Of a stretch of DNA of 64,000 nt, positions 46,545 through 56,201 are shown piece by piece. Each line of letters begins with the position of its first letter. Positions within the stretch are counted from its first letter, which is position 1. Under the pieces are notes generated by a model. That model was not told the origin of the DNA and did not search any database. It saw nothing but the letters and a program-made list of their open reading frames with translations. The stretch is from Betaproteobacteria bacterium (GTDB lineage: Bacteria > Pseudomonadota > Gammaproteobacteria > Burkholderiales > Rhodocyclaceae): assembly GCA_009781175.1 (NCBI GenBank), contig WQYQ01000006.1:84376-148375 (forward strand), given 5' to 3'. Made by a program: the position numbers and the translations under genes.

Positions 46545-48353
46545 ATGAAGTATTTGATCTGGGTTTTTCTATTTTTCTGTCCGCACTTGGTGCAGGCCAA
46601 ACAACTGTTGGAGCCGGAACAAGCGTTTCAGGTTTCAGCAAGTCCGCTCGATGAAAAACATGTCGCGGTCGACTTTCGCATCGCGGACGGATACTACCTT
46701 TATCGACATCGCTTCTCTTTCGCCTCGCGCAGTGATGGCATCAGTTTCGGCAAGGCTGAAATTCCGGACGGCCAGCACAAACACGACGACGCCTTCGGCG
46801 ATGTCGAGATCTATCGTCACGCACTGCGCGTCATTTTGCCGCTCAGCGCAGGCAGCGTATCGAGCGATACAAAACTTGCCGTCAGCTATCAAGGCTGTTC
46901 CGACATCGGCGTTTGCTACCCACCCGCAACGCGTGAGTTGAGCCCGACATCCAGCGGCGAAAGCTTGATTGGGCGCGCCCTCAGCCGTTTCAGTGGTGAC
47001 AGCGCTCAACAGAACGATGCGCCGGCTGCCGCAGTGCCTGCCGTATCCACACGTGATGAAAGCAGTCAGTTAGCGAGTCTGCTCAGCCGCGGCAAGCTTG
47101 TACCGATTTTGGCCACCTTTTTTGGCGCGGGATTGCTGCTCGCTTTCACGCCTTGCATGCTGCCGATGCTGCCGATTCTCTCTGGGATCATCATTGGGCA
47201 GGGCCACCGCGTTGCACGCGGACGCGCTTTTGCATTGGCCAGCGCGTATGTCATGGGGATGGCGGTGACCTACGCGCTGGCGGGTGTCGCGGCAGGCTTG
47301 TCGGGCTCTTTGCTTGCGGCCGCGTTGCAAAACGCATGGGTGCTGAGCGCCTTCGCGGCAGTCTTCGTCGTACTCTCGCTCGCGATGTTCGGTTTCTACG
47401 AACTTCAATTACCCACTGCATTGCAGAGCCGGCTTTCCGGGTCGGCCAACACGCAGCGCGGAGGTTCATTCATCGGCGTGACGGTCATGGGCGTCCTGTC
47501 CGCGCTAATCGTCGGCCCTTGCGTCGCCGCGCCCCTGGCGGGCGCTTTGCTTTACATCGCGCGCACAGGCGACGCCGTGCTTGGTGGCGTTGCCTTATTC
47601 GTCATGGCCCTTGGGATGGGTTTGCCGCTGATCCTGGCGGCAAGCGCGGCACGCGAGTTGTTGCCTAAATCAGGGCCGTGGATGGAGTCGGTCAAGAAAA
47701 CGTTCGGCGTCATATTGCTCGCCGTTGCAATCTGGCTCGTCACGCCTGTTCTGCCGGTTGCCGTCTGCATGCTCGCCTGGGCTGCGCTGCTGATTATTTC
47801 TGCTGTTTTTCTGCGTGCGCTCGATCCGCTTCCGCGACATGCGCAGGCTTGGTTGCGCTTTTGGAAGGGCATCGGCGTCATTGCATTGATTGCCGGAGCC
47901 GGGCTTGTGATCGGCGCGCTCGGCGGCGCACGCGATCCGCTGCAACCGCTATCTTTCCTGCATAACAGCGCGGCGGCGGAAGTGACGACGAGCCTACCCT
48001 TCGAGCGGATCAAATCGCTTGCCGATCTCGATCGGAAACTGGCTCAAGACCGTCCAGTCATGCTGGATTTCTATGCCGACTGGTGCCTCTCCTGCAAGGA
48101 AATGGAGCGCTTCACGTTCAGTGATCCACGCGTTCGGGATGCGCTTAAAGGCGTACTGCTGCTGCAAGCGGATGTCACGGCTAACGATGCGGAAGACAAG
48201 GCTTTGTTCAAACGCTTCGGCCTGTTCGGGCCGCCCGGCATTCTTTTTTTCGATGCCCAGGGAAAAGAACTCGAAACCTTGCGCGTGATCGGATATCAGA
48301 AAGCTGATCTCTTCTTGGAGACCTTGGCGCAGCGCGCGGCGGCATCCAAATAA
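46545..48353 (+). CDS. dsbD: Thiol:disulfide interchange protein DsbD
   Basis: 602 residues. After a signal peptide comes a periplasmic immunoglobulin-like alpha domain with its Cys pair (YQGCSDIGVCYPP). The eight-helix beta domain contains membrane Cys residues in FTPCMLPML and VGPCVAAPL. The C-terminal thioredoxin-like gamma domain has YADWCLSCKEME (Cys514, Cys517). DsbD carries electrons from cytoplasmic thioredoxin to the periplasm for DsbC, cytochrome c maturation and related reductants. All three redox pairs are present, so it should be functional. It is co-transcribed with cutA. Confidence 0.95.
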   Translation: MKYLIWVFLFFCPHLVQAKQLLEPEQAFQVSASPLDEKHVAVDFRIADGYYLYRHRFSFASRSDGISFGKAEIPDGQHKHDDAFGDVEIYRHALRVILPLSAGSVSSDTKLAVSYQGCSDIGVCYPPATRELSPTSSGESLIGRALSRFSGDSAQQNDAPAAAVPAVSTRDESSQLASLLSRGKLVPILATFFGAGLLLAFTPCMLPMLPILSGIIIGQGHRVARGRAFALASAYVMGMAVTYALAGVAAGLSGSLLAAALQNAWVLSAFAAVFVVLSLAMFGFYELQLPTALQSRLSGSANTQRGGSFIGVTVMGVLSALIVGPCVAAPLAGALLYIARTGDAVLGGVALFVMALGMGLPLILAASAARELLPKSGPWMESVKKTFGVILLAVAIWLVTPVLPVAVCMLAWAALLIISAVFLRALDPLPRHAQAWLRFWKGIGVIALIAGAGLVIGALGGARDPLQPLSFLHNSAAAEVTTSLPFERIKSLADLDRKLAQDRPVMLDFYADWCLSCKEMERFTFSDPRVRDALKGVLLLQADVTANDAEDKALFKRFGLFGPPGILFFDAQGKELETLRVIGYQKADLFLETLAQRAAASK

Positions 48354-48357
48354 GAAG

Positions 48358-48383
48358 GCCGCGGAGGGAGAGACTCCGCGGCC
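48358..48383. terminator. GC-rich hairpin after dsbD
   Basis: A 10-bp perfect stem (GGCCGCGGAG/CTCCGCGGCC) begins 4 bp after the dsbD stop but has no T run, so it may be an RNA 3'-end stabiliser or a weak terminator. A second short hairpin of GGCCCCC/GGGGGCC type sits at 48512-48527 in the same convergent gap. Confidence 0.5.
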
Positions 48384-48535
48384 GGTTACAACATCTTCAC
48401 TAACGGTTCGTGAATTAGAAGCCGAACAGGAGAGAAACAGCTTCTAAGGCTATTGTCCCCTTATTGGCGTCGCATGACAATAGCATGTAAATAATCCACC
48501 CGCTTTCACGCGGCCCCCGAGGGGGCCGGGATAGC

Positions 48536-49339
48536 TTAGTTGACCTTCAACTTACCGCCCCGCCCCATGCCGCCTTCGACATCCTGGGCCTTGTAGCTGC
48601 GCAGCGCGACGACCATCTTGTTCCAAGCGTCGATGAAGGCTTCGACCGTGGCCTTGCCTTCGGGCGTGGCGGAAAAGCCCTTCAGCGAGCCAGCCGCGCT
48701 ACCGCCAAAGGCGCCAAGCGCGGCGCCGTAATTGGTCGCCGTGGCGCTACCTTCGGCGGCGGCGATCTGGACGGCGGAACGAATATCGGTCAGCGACAGC
48801 GTCACGACCGAGGATTTCGATTGAAAGCCGCCGGCAACGGCGCCCACGGCGCGGTTGCCAAGCAGGCCACCCAGCGCGCCCGTCACCCCGCCCACGGGGG
48901 AATCATTGATGATGATTGCGGGCTCCAGATAGTAGTCGGCCGCCACACGCTGTCCCTTTTGCTGCTTCGATCCGGCGCGATATTCACCCGAATTACGCTG
49001 GAGATCGGTGATGCGCGACAGCCGTGCGTCCGTGCGCTGGTTGCCGATCGAGGTGATGACAAAACAGTTCGATTGCTGCACAGCCAGTCGCAGCAACGGC
49101 TCGATGGTCGTGATCTTGGTGGCGCTCCCGAACGGACCCCACCAGTCGGCATTGCGGCCATCATCGATGGCGATGGTTCCCAACGACGCCGAACAGCGTT
49201 CCAGCGTGGGGTCGCTGCCGACGCTGCTGCCGCCAGCAGCGGCTCCGGTAGCGCCCATGTTTTCCCCGCCTCTGGTCGTCATACCGCCGCAGCCGGCCAG
49301 TGCAAGCGTCAAAATTCCGAATATCAGAGGCTTCTTCAT
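48536..49339 (-). CDS. CsgG/HfaB-family lipoprotein
   Basis: 267 residues with a lipoprotein signal (LTLALAGCGG, lipobox Cys). The body resembles the CsgG/HfaB fold, with a periplasmic alpha/beta domain. RVAADYYLEPAIIIND is followed by a Gly-rich membrane-insertion-like segment (GGVTGALGGLLGNRAVGAV) and TLSLTDIRSAVQIAAAEGSA. CsgG forms the curli secretion pore, but no csg partner is nearby, so this is more likely a stand-alone outer-membrane-associated relative. The ATG at 49339 starts the signal; an ATG three codons earlier is also possible. Confidence 0.78.
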   Translation of the reverse strand: MKKPLIFGILTLALAGCGGMTTRGGENMGATGAAAGGSSVGSDPTLERCSASLGTIAIDDGRNADWWGPFGSATKITTIEPLLRLAVQQSNCFVITSIGNQRTDARLSRITDLQRNSGEYRAGSKQQKGQRVAADYYLEPAIIINDSPVGGVTGALGGLLGNRAVGAVAGGFQSKSSVVTLSLTDIRSAVQIAAAEGSATATNYGAALGAFGGSAAGSLKGFSATPEGKATVEAFIDAWNKMVVALRSYKAQDVEGGMGRGGKLKVN

Positions 49340-49419
49340 GAATGTCATGTTTTCTCTCGAAGATTAGTTGGATGAATGTCATGGGAATAAGCGTGACAGC
49401 TTTGCGCTGGCCGAGCAAC

Positions 49420-49956
49420 TTACCAGACCCAGAAACTGTTATTCCAGCGGCCGAAATATTGGAAGCCCTGCGCCCATTGTCCGCTGTAGATCGCGCGGCG
49501 CTGCTCGAAATCTTGCTGATCTCTTTCTTTCACACTGCGCGCTTCCTTGAGGAGCTTGGCTGACTCGGCGTCTCCTTGAGCGGCGGCCAGTTGCAGCCAT
49601 TTTGCCGCCTCTTGCGGATCAGAGCCCATTTCCTCAAGTCCATAAAGATAGAAGCCGCCCAATGCTTTTTGTGCGTTCAGATTGCCGCGCTCGGCAGCCT
49701 TGCGCATCCAGACAATGGCCTGATAACTGTTTTGTTCAACCCCGTCGCCACGAAAATAGCGTAGTCCGAGGTCATAAGCGGCACGCGGATTATCTTCCGC
49801 CTGACGCATCAACTCGACCATGCGATCGTCCCCTTGCCTGTTCGGTGCGGATTCCTGAACATTGCTTCCCGGCGGGGTAGCTACCGGCTGGGCATACGCC
49901 ATTTGAACAAGACCGATGGCCATGAAGCCCAACAAAGCCGATTGTCCAATTCGCAT
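49420..49956 (-). CDS. Sel1-repeat (TPR-like) secreted protein
   Basis: 178 residues: a signal peptide ending AYA, then two to three Sel1-like repeats (RAAYDLGLRYFRGDGVEQNSY; QKALGGFYLYGLEEMGSDP; AAKWLQLAAAQGDAESAKLL). The end is aromatic (FGRWNNSFWVW). Sel1 proteins are periplasmic interaction scaffolds. The upstream DNA is strikingly A/T-rich (49972-50022), which may include the promoter. The ATG at 49956 is preceded by AAGG; a GTG one codon earlier is possible. It is 80 bp upstream of the CsgG-like gene on the same strand, so they may be linked. Confidence 0.8.
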   Translation of the reverse strand: MRIGQSALLGFMAIGLVQMAYAQPVATPPGSNVQESAPNRQGDDRMVELMRQAEDNPRAAYDLGLRYFRGDGVEQNSYQAIVWMRKAAERGNLNAQKALGGFYLYGLEEMGSDPQEAAKWLQLAAAQGDAESAKLLKEARSVKERDQQDFEQRRAIYSGQWAQGFQYFGRWNNSFWVW

Positions 49957-50567
49957 CACATTACCTTTTGAAAACGCTTGAATTGAATTTTTTCGTTTTT
50001 CCGAATTTTTTTACTTTAACACAGCCACATTCCCCGCGGAGTCGACCGACCCTGGGCTCGGCACCCATTAGACACTGCTACAAATAGGAGCTGACGCTGA
50101 CCAGCGTTACCGATATGACGGCCATCCATGGCACGCCGTCCCGAAAAAGCGGACAGATCTATTGATTTCCAACGCGGCCTGAATCCAGATTGCAAGCCAC
50201 CCTGAGCGGAACGCTCACAATCGATTCGGTTGGAAAAGAGGCGACGATTGAGATGCTCGGCGAAGCTCAGAACAGTGTTGTTCTCAATAAATTCTGCCGG
50301 CAGCCTTGTGAGGAACAAGGTCTTGAAGACAGTGAATCACCCCTAGCTGAAGCTTGGGACTTCTTCGCCACGAATCGGGGGCGCCTGGGGCGCCCGTAAC
50401 AGTTGTCTCGCTGACCCGCCATAAATGGCGGGATTTGCGCTTGACTCGTGGTCATGGCGAACGCGCCGCGCGCATGACGCATTGAAATCAAAAAACGGGG
50501 CGGCGAAGGGGGATGACGCCGGCCCCGAAGGCTAGGTTAGCAAGTTGGAGAGCAGATTAAAGCCGTT
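49957..50567. other. 611-bp stretch without a supportable gene
   Basis: The left end is an A/T-tract region feeding the Sel1 gene. The middle (50016-50400) has short open frames on both strands, none with a ribosome site or a recognisable domain. A short imperfect hairpin (CCCTAGC/GCTTGGG, about 50340-50360) resembles the end structures of IS200/IS605 elements, so it could be a decayed insertion, but this is weak. The right part holds a 31-bp repeat with a perfect hairpin. Confidence 0.5.
50415..50454 (+). repeat. 31-bp dispersed repeat, copy 2, with perfect hairpin
   Basis: CCCGCCAT/ATGGCGGG (50415-50422 and 50425-50432) forms an 8-bp stem. 50424-50454 matches 27163-27193 at 27 of 31 positions. 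A hairpin followed by a conserved TTGCGCT.GACTCGTG tail is a REP-like layout. Confidence 0.55.
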
Positions 50568-51071
50568 TTAACGCGGGCCGGAACCAGCTGGCCTGCCGCG
50601 ATGCGGCCCCCTGCCACGGGGTTCCATACGTGTCTCGGCATCGAAAACCTTCTGCTGTTCGGAATTCAGCTTGGCATAGAAGCTACGCGTACTGTCGAGC
50701 TGCTGCGTCAGAATTTTTTCATGCTGCTGAACACGCGCCAACATCTGTTCGAGTCGGGCCACCGCAGTAGCATCCTCCATGGCTGACCAGTCTGGACGAT
50801 TGGAAGCAAAGGAATCGAGACGTGCGAGTGAGTCACTGCGATAGCTCGCCCATGCGGGCTCCTGGTCGGCAGTCAGCTTAAGCTGAGAATGCAAACGATC
50901 AAGCCGTTTCTCTACCGAAGCTTTAAATTTTGCGGGATCGAACCTGCGCTGCTGCATTGCATGCGGTGCATCGCTTGTGTCGGCAGAATCGGCGGCCGAT
51001 GCGGTCTGCGCCGATAAACCAATACCAATAGTAAGTGCGGCGAACGAAAGGGCGAGCAGACGAGATTTCAT
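50568..51071 (-). CDS. Spy/CpxP-like LTXXQ-motif periplasmic protein
   Basis: 167 residues: a signal peptide ending ASA, then an alpha-helical body with LTADQ (in LHSQLKLTADQEPAWASY) and a second LNSEQQKVFDAE motif, the LTXXQ signature of the Spy/CpxP family. These are envelope-stress chaperones or sensors. The C-terminus is Arg/Gly/Pro-rich. The ATG at 51071 was chosen for the signal peptide, and the frame is open upstream. Spy-like proteins are usually induced by envelope stress via Cpx/Bae; no regulator is nearby. Confidence 0.84.
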   Translation of the reverse strand: MKSRLLALSFAALTIGIGLSAQTASAADSADTSDAPHAMQQRRFDPAKFKASVEKRLDRLHSQLKLTADQEPAWASYRSDSLARLDSFASNRPDWSAMEDATAVARLEQMLARVQQHEKILTQQLDSTRSFYAKLNSEQQKVFDAETRMEPRGRGPHRGRPAGSGPR

Positions 51072-51307
51072 GACAAGCTCCTGTGTCGGTAACGCGCTCG
51101 CGGTGAGCGCTCGGCCGCCATTCAAACACTGACACGCCAAAGAGGTGTGACGCTAAAGTTCCAGCTTGTTTCGGCGTGTAACCCTCAGAGCGACGAGATT
51201 GCAGCTGCCGAATATCGGCACCAATGCACTTGCGGGCAAAGTGCTGCATTGCTTGCGTACCCACCCTGGGCCACCATGAACAGGCAACAATACCCTACAA
51301 GGCCAGC

Positions 51308-52204
51308 TCAACGCCGCCGTTTCTGCCGCAGTAGATTCTTTTCCAAGCGCCGGGCGATGCTTTCGAAATCAAGACCTGTTCGCTGCGAAAGCATGCGCGC
51401 CTCGCGGTCTATCGTCGCCATGTCCGGTGGGAACGGCGGGTCGTTGAACGCAAAAGCAATGCGATTGCCATCGCCGGGCACATCTTGCACGACGACGCGA
51501 TCAGCGAAAACTTCGCGCAAGAGATCAAGGTGGACACTGCCTTCCGTATCGCGCTGTGCAAGATTGCAGACGAGCAGAGCGTTTGGTTTTAATTGCGCAC
51601 GCAGATTCAAATAAAAGCGCTCATCGCAGAATGCCCCCACGATCCCATTTTCATCGTAACCGTCGAGCAATACGACATCCGCACTCTCCGTGCGCAGCGC
51701 AAAATATTCCACCGCGTCGGCGCACAATACGCGGAAGCGCTCATCATCAGGTGGCAGCGCGAATTGGCTGCGAAAGGCGATGACATCGGGATCGATTTCG
51801 AGCACGGTAATGCGACTGCGCGCGAGATGCCGCTGGCAAAATTTCGCCAGCGAACCACCCCCCAGCCCGACAAGCACAATATGTTTGGGACGCGGCGCAA
51901 ACAGCATGAAACCCATCATCTCACGGGTGTAGGCCGCATGCAGCGCGTAAGGATCGGCAAGCAGCATTTCGCTCTGTACGAGTGCGAGCGAGAAATACAG
52001 ACGGCGCACCTTACCGTCATCGAGCACGAAAGGGCGCGGATAAATACCCTCGCGCAATTGCCGGACGAGCTGATGCGCATCGACGTCAGGCGCTTCGAGC
52101 AGGCGCAGAACACCTTTCTCCTGCAGCACATCGGCGGGCAGTTCGAGAAAGTGTGGTGCAGCCGTTTCGCCTAGAAAGGTATCGTGTTTCAAACGCGTCT
52201 CCAA
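51308..52204 (-). CDS. Spermidine synthase-like methyltransferase-fold protein
   Basis: 298 residues. The SpeE-like Rossmann core is seen as IVLVGLGGGSLAKFCQRHL, ITVLEIDPDVIAF, FRVLCADAVEYF and VVLLDGYDENG. Polyamine-synthase residues are not clearly complete; the aminopropyl-binding GGGxG motif is present as GLGGGS, but the Asp that follows it in true enzymes is replaced. It may therefore be one of the SpeE-like proteins of unknown function. The first codon is TTG with no good ribosome site, so the start is uncertain. It is divergent from the aminotransferase gene. Confidence 0.72.
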   Translation of the reverse strand: METRLKHDTFLGETAAPHFLELPADVLQEKGVLRLLEAPDVDAHQLVRQLREGIYPRPFVLDDGKVRRLYFSLALVQSEMLLADPYALHAAYTREMMGFMLFAPRPKHIVLVGLGGGSLAKFCQRHLARSRITVLEIDPDVIAFRSQFALPPDDERFRVLCADAVEYFALRTESADVVLLDGYDENGIVGAFCDERFYLNLRAQLKPNALLVCNLAQRDTEGSVHLDLLREVFADRVVVQDVPGDGNRIAFAFNDPPFPPDMATIDREARMLSQRTGLDFESIARRLEKNLLRQKRRR

Positions 52205-52349
52205 AGAGAAAATGTGTCACAAACGCGGCAACTCTTAATGATACGGATAGCTTGGCAGCGCAAGCGCGGCTCACGTAAGATTGCCGCCGGGCCGATTCAC
52301 GGCCCACGTCGCTCGGACGGTTCCGGGCGCTTACGTAAAAGGTCACCTC

Positions 52350-53582
52350 ATGTCCGCTTCCGCAGGCAAGCGCCGTTTTGCGCGCATCGATCGTCTCCCG
52401 CCCTACGTCTTCAACATTACCGCCGAGCTTAAACTTGCCGCTCGCCGCCGCGGCGAGGACATCATCGATATGAGCATGGGCAACCCCGACGGGGCCACGC
52501 CGCCGCATATCGTCACCAAATTGATCGAAGCCGCCCAGCGGCCCGACACGCACGGCTACTCCGCCTCCAAAGGCATTCCACGCCTGCGCCGCGCAATTTC
52601 GCATTGGTACAAGAACCGCTACGCGATCGATATTGATCCGGATTCCGAAGCCATTGTGACAATCGGTTCGAAGGAAGGTCTCGCACACCTGATGCTTGCG
52701 ACGCTCGATCGCGGCGACACCGTGCTGGTCCCCGATCCGAGCTATCCGATCCACATCTATGGCGCGGTCATCGCGGGCGCCGATATCCGCTCGGTACCGA
52801 TTGTGCCGGGCGTCGACTTCTTCGCCGAGCTTGAACGCGCAATCCGCGGCGCCTACCCAAAACCGAAGATGATCGTGATCGGCTTCCCTTCGAATCCGAC
52901 CGCGCAATGCGTTGAGCTTGATTTCTTTGAACGCGTGATCGCGCTCGCCAAGAAGCATGACATCCTCGTCGTACACGATCTCGCCTATGCCGACATCGTG
53001 TTCGACGGCTGGAAGGCGCCGTCGATCATGCAGGTGCCGGGTGCGAAGGATATTGCGGTGGAGTTCTTCACGCTTTCCAAAAGCTACAACATGGCTGGCT
53101 GGCGGGTTGGCTTCATGGTCGGCAACGCCGATTTGGTCACAGCGCTCGCGCGTATCAAGAGCTACCACGATTACGGCACTTTCACGCCGTTGCAAGTCGC
53201 CGCGATCGCCGCGCTCGAAGGCGATCAGACATGCGTGCGCGAGATCGCCGCGACCTATCAGCGCCGCCGCGATGTGCTCTACAAAGGCTTGATGGAGGCC
53301 GGCTGGGAAGTCGAATTGCCGAAGGCATCGATGTACATCTGGGCGCGGATTCCCGAACCCTATCGCAAGCTCGGCTCACTTGAATTCGCCAAGCAATTGC
53401 TTGAGAAAGCGAAGGTCTCGATTTCGCCCGGCATTGGTTTCGGCGATCACGGCGACGACCATGTGCGCTTCGCGCTGATCGAGAACGAACACCGGATTCG
53501 TCAGGCGGTGCGCGGGATCAAACAAATGTTCAAAGCGGATGGTCTGCTGAAAATTGAAGCAACGCCCACGGCGGAAACATAG
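52350..53582 (+). CDS. alaC: AlaC-type class I/II aminotransferase (alanine transaminase)
   Basis: 410 residues of a PLP fold-type I aminotransferase: [43 protein letters not shown], and the PLP Lys at residue 244 in [15 protein letters not shown]. This set matches AlaC/YfdZ, which converts pyruvate and glutamate to alanine. In many betaproteobacteria it is followed by hom and thrC, but here gdhA comes next after 224 bp. The ATG at 52350 begins the conserved N-terminus; an upstream start is possible but overlaps the divergent promoter region. Confidence 0.88.
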   Translation: MSASAGKRRFARIDRLPPYVFNITAELKLAARRRGEDIIDMSMGNPDGATPPHIVTKLIEAAQRPDTHGYSASKGIPRLRRAISHWYKNRYAIDIDPDSEAIVTIGSKEGLAHLMLATLDRGDTVLVPDPSYPIHIYGAVIAGADIRSVPIVPGVDFFAELERAIRGAYPKPKMIVIGFPSNPTAQCVELDFFERVIALAKKHDILVVHDLAYADIVFDGWKAPSIMQVPGAKDIAVEFFTLSKSYNMAGWRVGFMVGNADLVTALARIKSYHDYGTFTPLQVAAIAALEGDQTCVREIAATYQRRRDVLYKGLMEAGWEVELPKASMYIWARIPEPYRKLGSLEFAKQLLEKAKVSISPGIGFGDHGDDHVRFALIENEHRIRQAVRGIKQMFKADGLLKIEATPTAET

Positions 53583-53806
53583 CTTATTTTCAAGTCAGGC
53601 CCCGTCGCCGATTGCCGTATGCGCGGCATAAAGGAAGCGAGTAAAATAGATTGGTTCACCAATACTGGCTATTTGTTTTGGATCAAATCCAAAAAGGCGC
53701 CAGAATTTTCCAATTCTGTTCGGACCCAAATGCCTGCATTATTGGCAGCCAAACGCGAGCGCAGGACGGCTGTGGCTCATCTTTAATCGCATAGAAAGTT
53801 ATAGCA

Positions 53807-55147
53807 ATGAAATATCGGAATCTAGAAGATTTCATGGATTACGTGCGCATGCGTGATCCGAACCAGCCGGAATTCATCCAGGCTGTCCACGAAGTCATGG
53901 AAAGCATCTGGCCCTTCATTCAAGCCAATCCACGTTATGCCGAAGCGGTGCTGCTTGAGCGCATGGTAGAGCCGGAGCGTGCGATTCAATTTCGCGTTTC
54001 GTGGATCGACGATCACGGCGCTGCGCACGTCAACCGCGCATTCCGTATTCAGCACAGTTCCGCGATCGGCCCCTATAAAGGCGGCATGCGTTTTCACCCG
54101 TCGGTCAATCTCTCGATTTTGAAGTTCCTGGCTTTCGAGCAAACCTTCAAAAACGCGTTGACCACGCTTCCCATGGGCGGCGCCAAGGGCGGTTCGGATT
54201 TCGATCCGAAAGGCAAGAGCCCGAATGAAGTCATGCGTTTCTGCCAAGCCTTGATGCTCGAACTGTATCGTCACCTCGGCTCGGACACCGATGTGCCAGC
54301 AGGCGACATCGGCGTCGGCGGACGTGAAGTCGGCTTCATGGCCGGCATGCAGAAAAAGCTCAGCAATAACGCGGCCTGCGTGTTCACCGGCAAGGGCCTG
54401 TCGTTTGGCGGCAGTTTGATTCGGCCGGAAGCGACCGGCTATGGCCTCGTCTATTTCACAGAGCAAATGCTCAAGACGATCGGCACCGATTTCGAAGGCA
54501 AAACCGTCGCGGTCTCAGGCTCCGGCAACGTCGCCCAATACACCATTGAACGTCTCTTGCCGATGGGCGCAAAGGTCGTCACCGCATCGGATTCGAGCGG
54601 CACGGTCTATGACCCGGCCGGCTTCACCCCGGTCAAGCTCGACGCACTAATGGAATTGAAGAACCACCGTTACGGCCGCATCGAAGAATATGCGCGCCAA
54701 TTCAGTCTCGAATTCCTGCCCGGCAAAAAACCCTGGCACATCCCGGTCGATGTCGCGCTGCCCAATGCAACGCAAAACGAACTCGACGAAGACGACGCAC
54801 GCATCCTGGTCAAGAACGGCGTCAAGTGTGTTGCCGAAGGCGCGAACATGCCCTCGACACCCGGCGCGGTCAACGTATTCCGCGAAGCTGGCGTACTTTA
54901 CGCACCAGGCAAGGCCAGCAATGCCGGCGGCGTCGCAACCTCGGGCCTGGAAATGACGCAAAACGCGCAACGTCTGCCCTGGTCGCGCGAGGAAGTCGAT
55001 ACACGCCTGAAGCACATCATGCTTGACATCCATGCAAATTGCGTTAAGCACGGCACGTCGAATGGGCGTACCGATTATGTGAATGGCGCGAACATCGCGG
55101 GCTTCGTTAAAGTTGCCGATGCGATGCAGGCACAGGGACTTATCTAA
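53807..55147 (+). CDS. gdhA: NADP-specific glutamate dehydrogenase
   Basis: 446 residues, the hexameric NADP-type. AIGPYKGGMRFHP and LPMGGAKGGSDFDPKGKS hold the substrate and catalytic lysines; DVPAGDIGVGGREVGF contains the catalytic Asp; VAVSGSGNVAQYT is the nucleotide loop. It makes glutamate from 2-oxoglutarate and ammonium. The 224-bp leader is AT-richer than its surroundings and probably holds the promoter. A terminator follows. With alaC upstream it forms an amino-nitrogen pair, though not clearly an operon. Confidence 0.96.
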   Translation: MKYRNLEDFMDYVRMRDPNQPEFIQAVHEVMESIWPFIQANPRYAEAVLLERMVEPERAIQFRVSWIDDHGAAHVNRAFRIQHSSAIGPYKGGMRFHPSVNLSILKFLAFEQTFKNALTTLPMGGAKGGSDFDPKGKSPNEVMRFCQALMLELYRHLGSDTDVPAGDIGVGGREVGFMAGMQKKLSNNAACVFTGKGLSFGGSLIRPEATGYGLVYFTEQMLKTIGTDFEGKTVAVSGSGNVAQYTIERLLPMGAKVVTASDSSGTVYDPAGFTPVKLDALMELKNHRYGRIEEYARQFSLEFLPGKKPWHIPVDVALPNATQNELDEDDARILVKNGVKCVAEGANMPSTPGAVNVFREAGVLYAPGKASNAGGVATSGLEMTQNAQRLPWSREEVDTRLKHIMLDIHANCVKHGTSNGRTDYVNGANIAGFVKVADAMQAQGLI

Positions 55148-55177
55148 AGCACGCTCTGCTGCACTGCATGTTGTAAC

Positions 55178-55204
55178 ACTGGCCGCTAATTGCGGCCAGT
55201 TTTC
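55178..55204 (+). terminator. Terminator after gdhA
   Basis: Stem ACTGGCCGC/GCGGCCAGT with a five-base loop, followed by TTTCATTT, about 30 bp after the stop. Confidence 0.75.
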
Positions 55205-55360
55205 ATTTGAAACCGCATTAACGGCCGTGCAGTTCCACCAAACACGTCTCGCGGATGCCAAGGCCGCAGTCCGTCAGTCTTGACAGACCCTTGCACGCGA
55301 TCGAAGATCAACCACCGTCACACAGCCGAAATAAAAGTAGCAACTTCCCACGGAGGTTCT

Positions 55361-56110
55361 ATGAAACTTGAACGATGGTTACAACGAGGCGCGTTCGCCT
55401 TGCTCGCAATGCCGGTCATGGCGTTTGCGCAGCAGGCATTCACGTCGCGGGACGTCAATATGCGCGCCGGCCCTGCTTCGGGCTATCCACTGGTTGCCTG
55501 GCTTCCCGGCGGCATGCCCTTGATGGTGCATGGCTGCCTCAATGGCTTCACTTGGTGTGACGTCAGCGTACCCAACGCGCGCGGTTGGGTGCATGCGGAT
55601 TTCATCAGTTACCCTTTCATGTTGGGCTTCGTTCCGATCTACACCCATGGCCCGGCGCTCGGCATTCCACTGATCACATTCAACCTCAACGCGTACTGGG
55701 GCAGCTTCTACATCGGGCGCCCCTGGTACGCGAGACGGAATTACTGGGCAGGTTTTCGTCCGCCAATTTACCGACCCGCGCACCGGCCGCCAAACTGGCG
55801 GCCGCCACCGCCGCCGCCATCATCACGGCCTCCTGGAACGGGCGGACGTCCCCCCGGTCCAGGAATGCGGCCTCCGCCACCCGGCAATGCACGCCCTCCA
55901 GGCTCCGGCCCTGGAACACGCCCGCCAGTGACGCGCCCGCAGCCGCCGCAAAACAACACTCGGCCTGAAGCGCGACCGCCGGAGGGAGGCGGGCGCCCGC
56001 CCGGCGGTAATGCTGGCGGCGGTAGACCTAGTAGTAGTAGCGGCAGGCCCACGGACGGAGGGCCTCCACGCAGAGGTCAGTCAGCCGGCGGGCGCGATAC
56101 CGGCGGCTAG
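55361..56110 (+). CDS. Bacterial SH3 domain protein with long proline-rich tail
   Basis: 249 residues. A signal peptide (ALLAMPVMAFAQ) precedes a bacterial SH3-like domain (VNMRAGPASGYPLVAWLPGG... WCDVSVPNARGWVHADFISY, residues ~30-85). A Tyr/Trp-rich stretch then leads into a ~110-residue tail of Pro, Gly and Arg repeats (PPPPPPSSRPP; GRPPGPGMRPPPPG) ending in a Ser run (SSSS). It is probably an envelope protein that binds peptidoglycan or other polymers; the tail is likely disordered. A CGGAGG ribosome site fits the ATG. A stem-loop terminator follows. Confidence 0.8.
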   Translation: MKLERWLQRGAFALLAMPVMAFAQQAFTSRDVNMRAGPASGYPLVAWLPGGMPLMVHGCLNGFTWCDVSVPNARGWVHADFISYPFMLGFVPIYTHGPALGIPLITFNLNAYWGSFYIGRPWYARRNYWAGFRPPIYRPAHRPPNWRPPPPPPSSRPPGTGGRPPGPGMRPPPPGNARPPGSGPGTRPPVTRPQPPQNNTRPEARPPEGGGRPPGGNAGGGRPSSSSGRPTDGGPPRRGQSAGGRDTGG

Positions 56111-56144
56111 ACGTTAGCGCTTGGATGGCTTAAGTAACAAATAA

Positions 56145-56182
56145 AGAAGCCGGCAAGCTGATGGCCGCCGGCTTCTTGTTTA
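56145..56182. terminator. Terminator between the SH3 protein gene and ssb
   Basis: Stem AGAAGCCGGC/GCCGGCTTCT with a 12-nt loop, followed by TTGTTTA on the right and A-rich sequence on the left. It can end both convergent transcripts. Confidence 0.8.
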
Positions 56183-56201
56183 ATGAATCTCAGAGCAACT
56201 T

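Noticed and set aside
48505..48530. Rho-independent terminator for the CsgG-like gene
   Set aside because: A short GGCCCCC/GGGGGCC hairpin is present but its loop is too tight and no T run follows on the minus strand.
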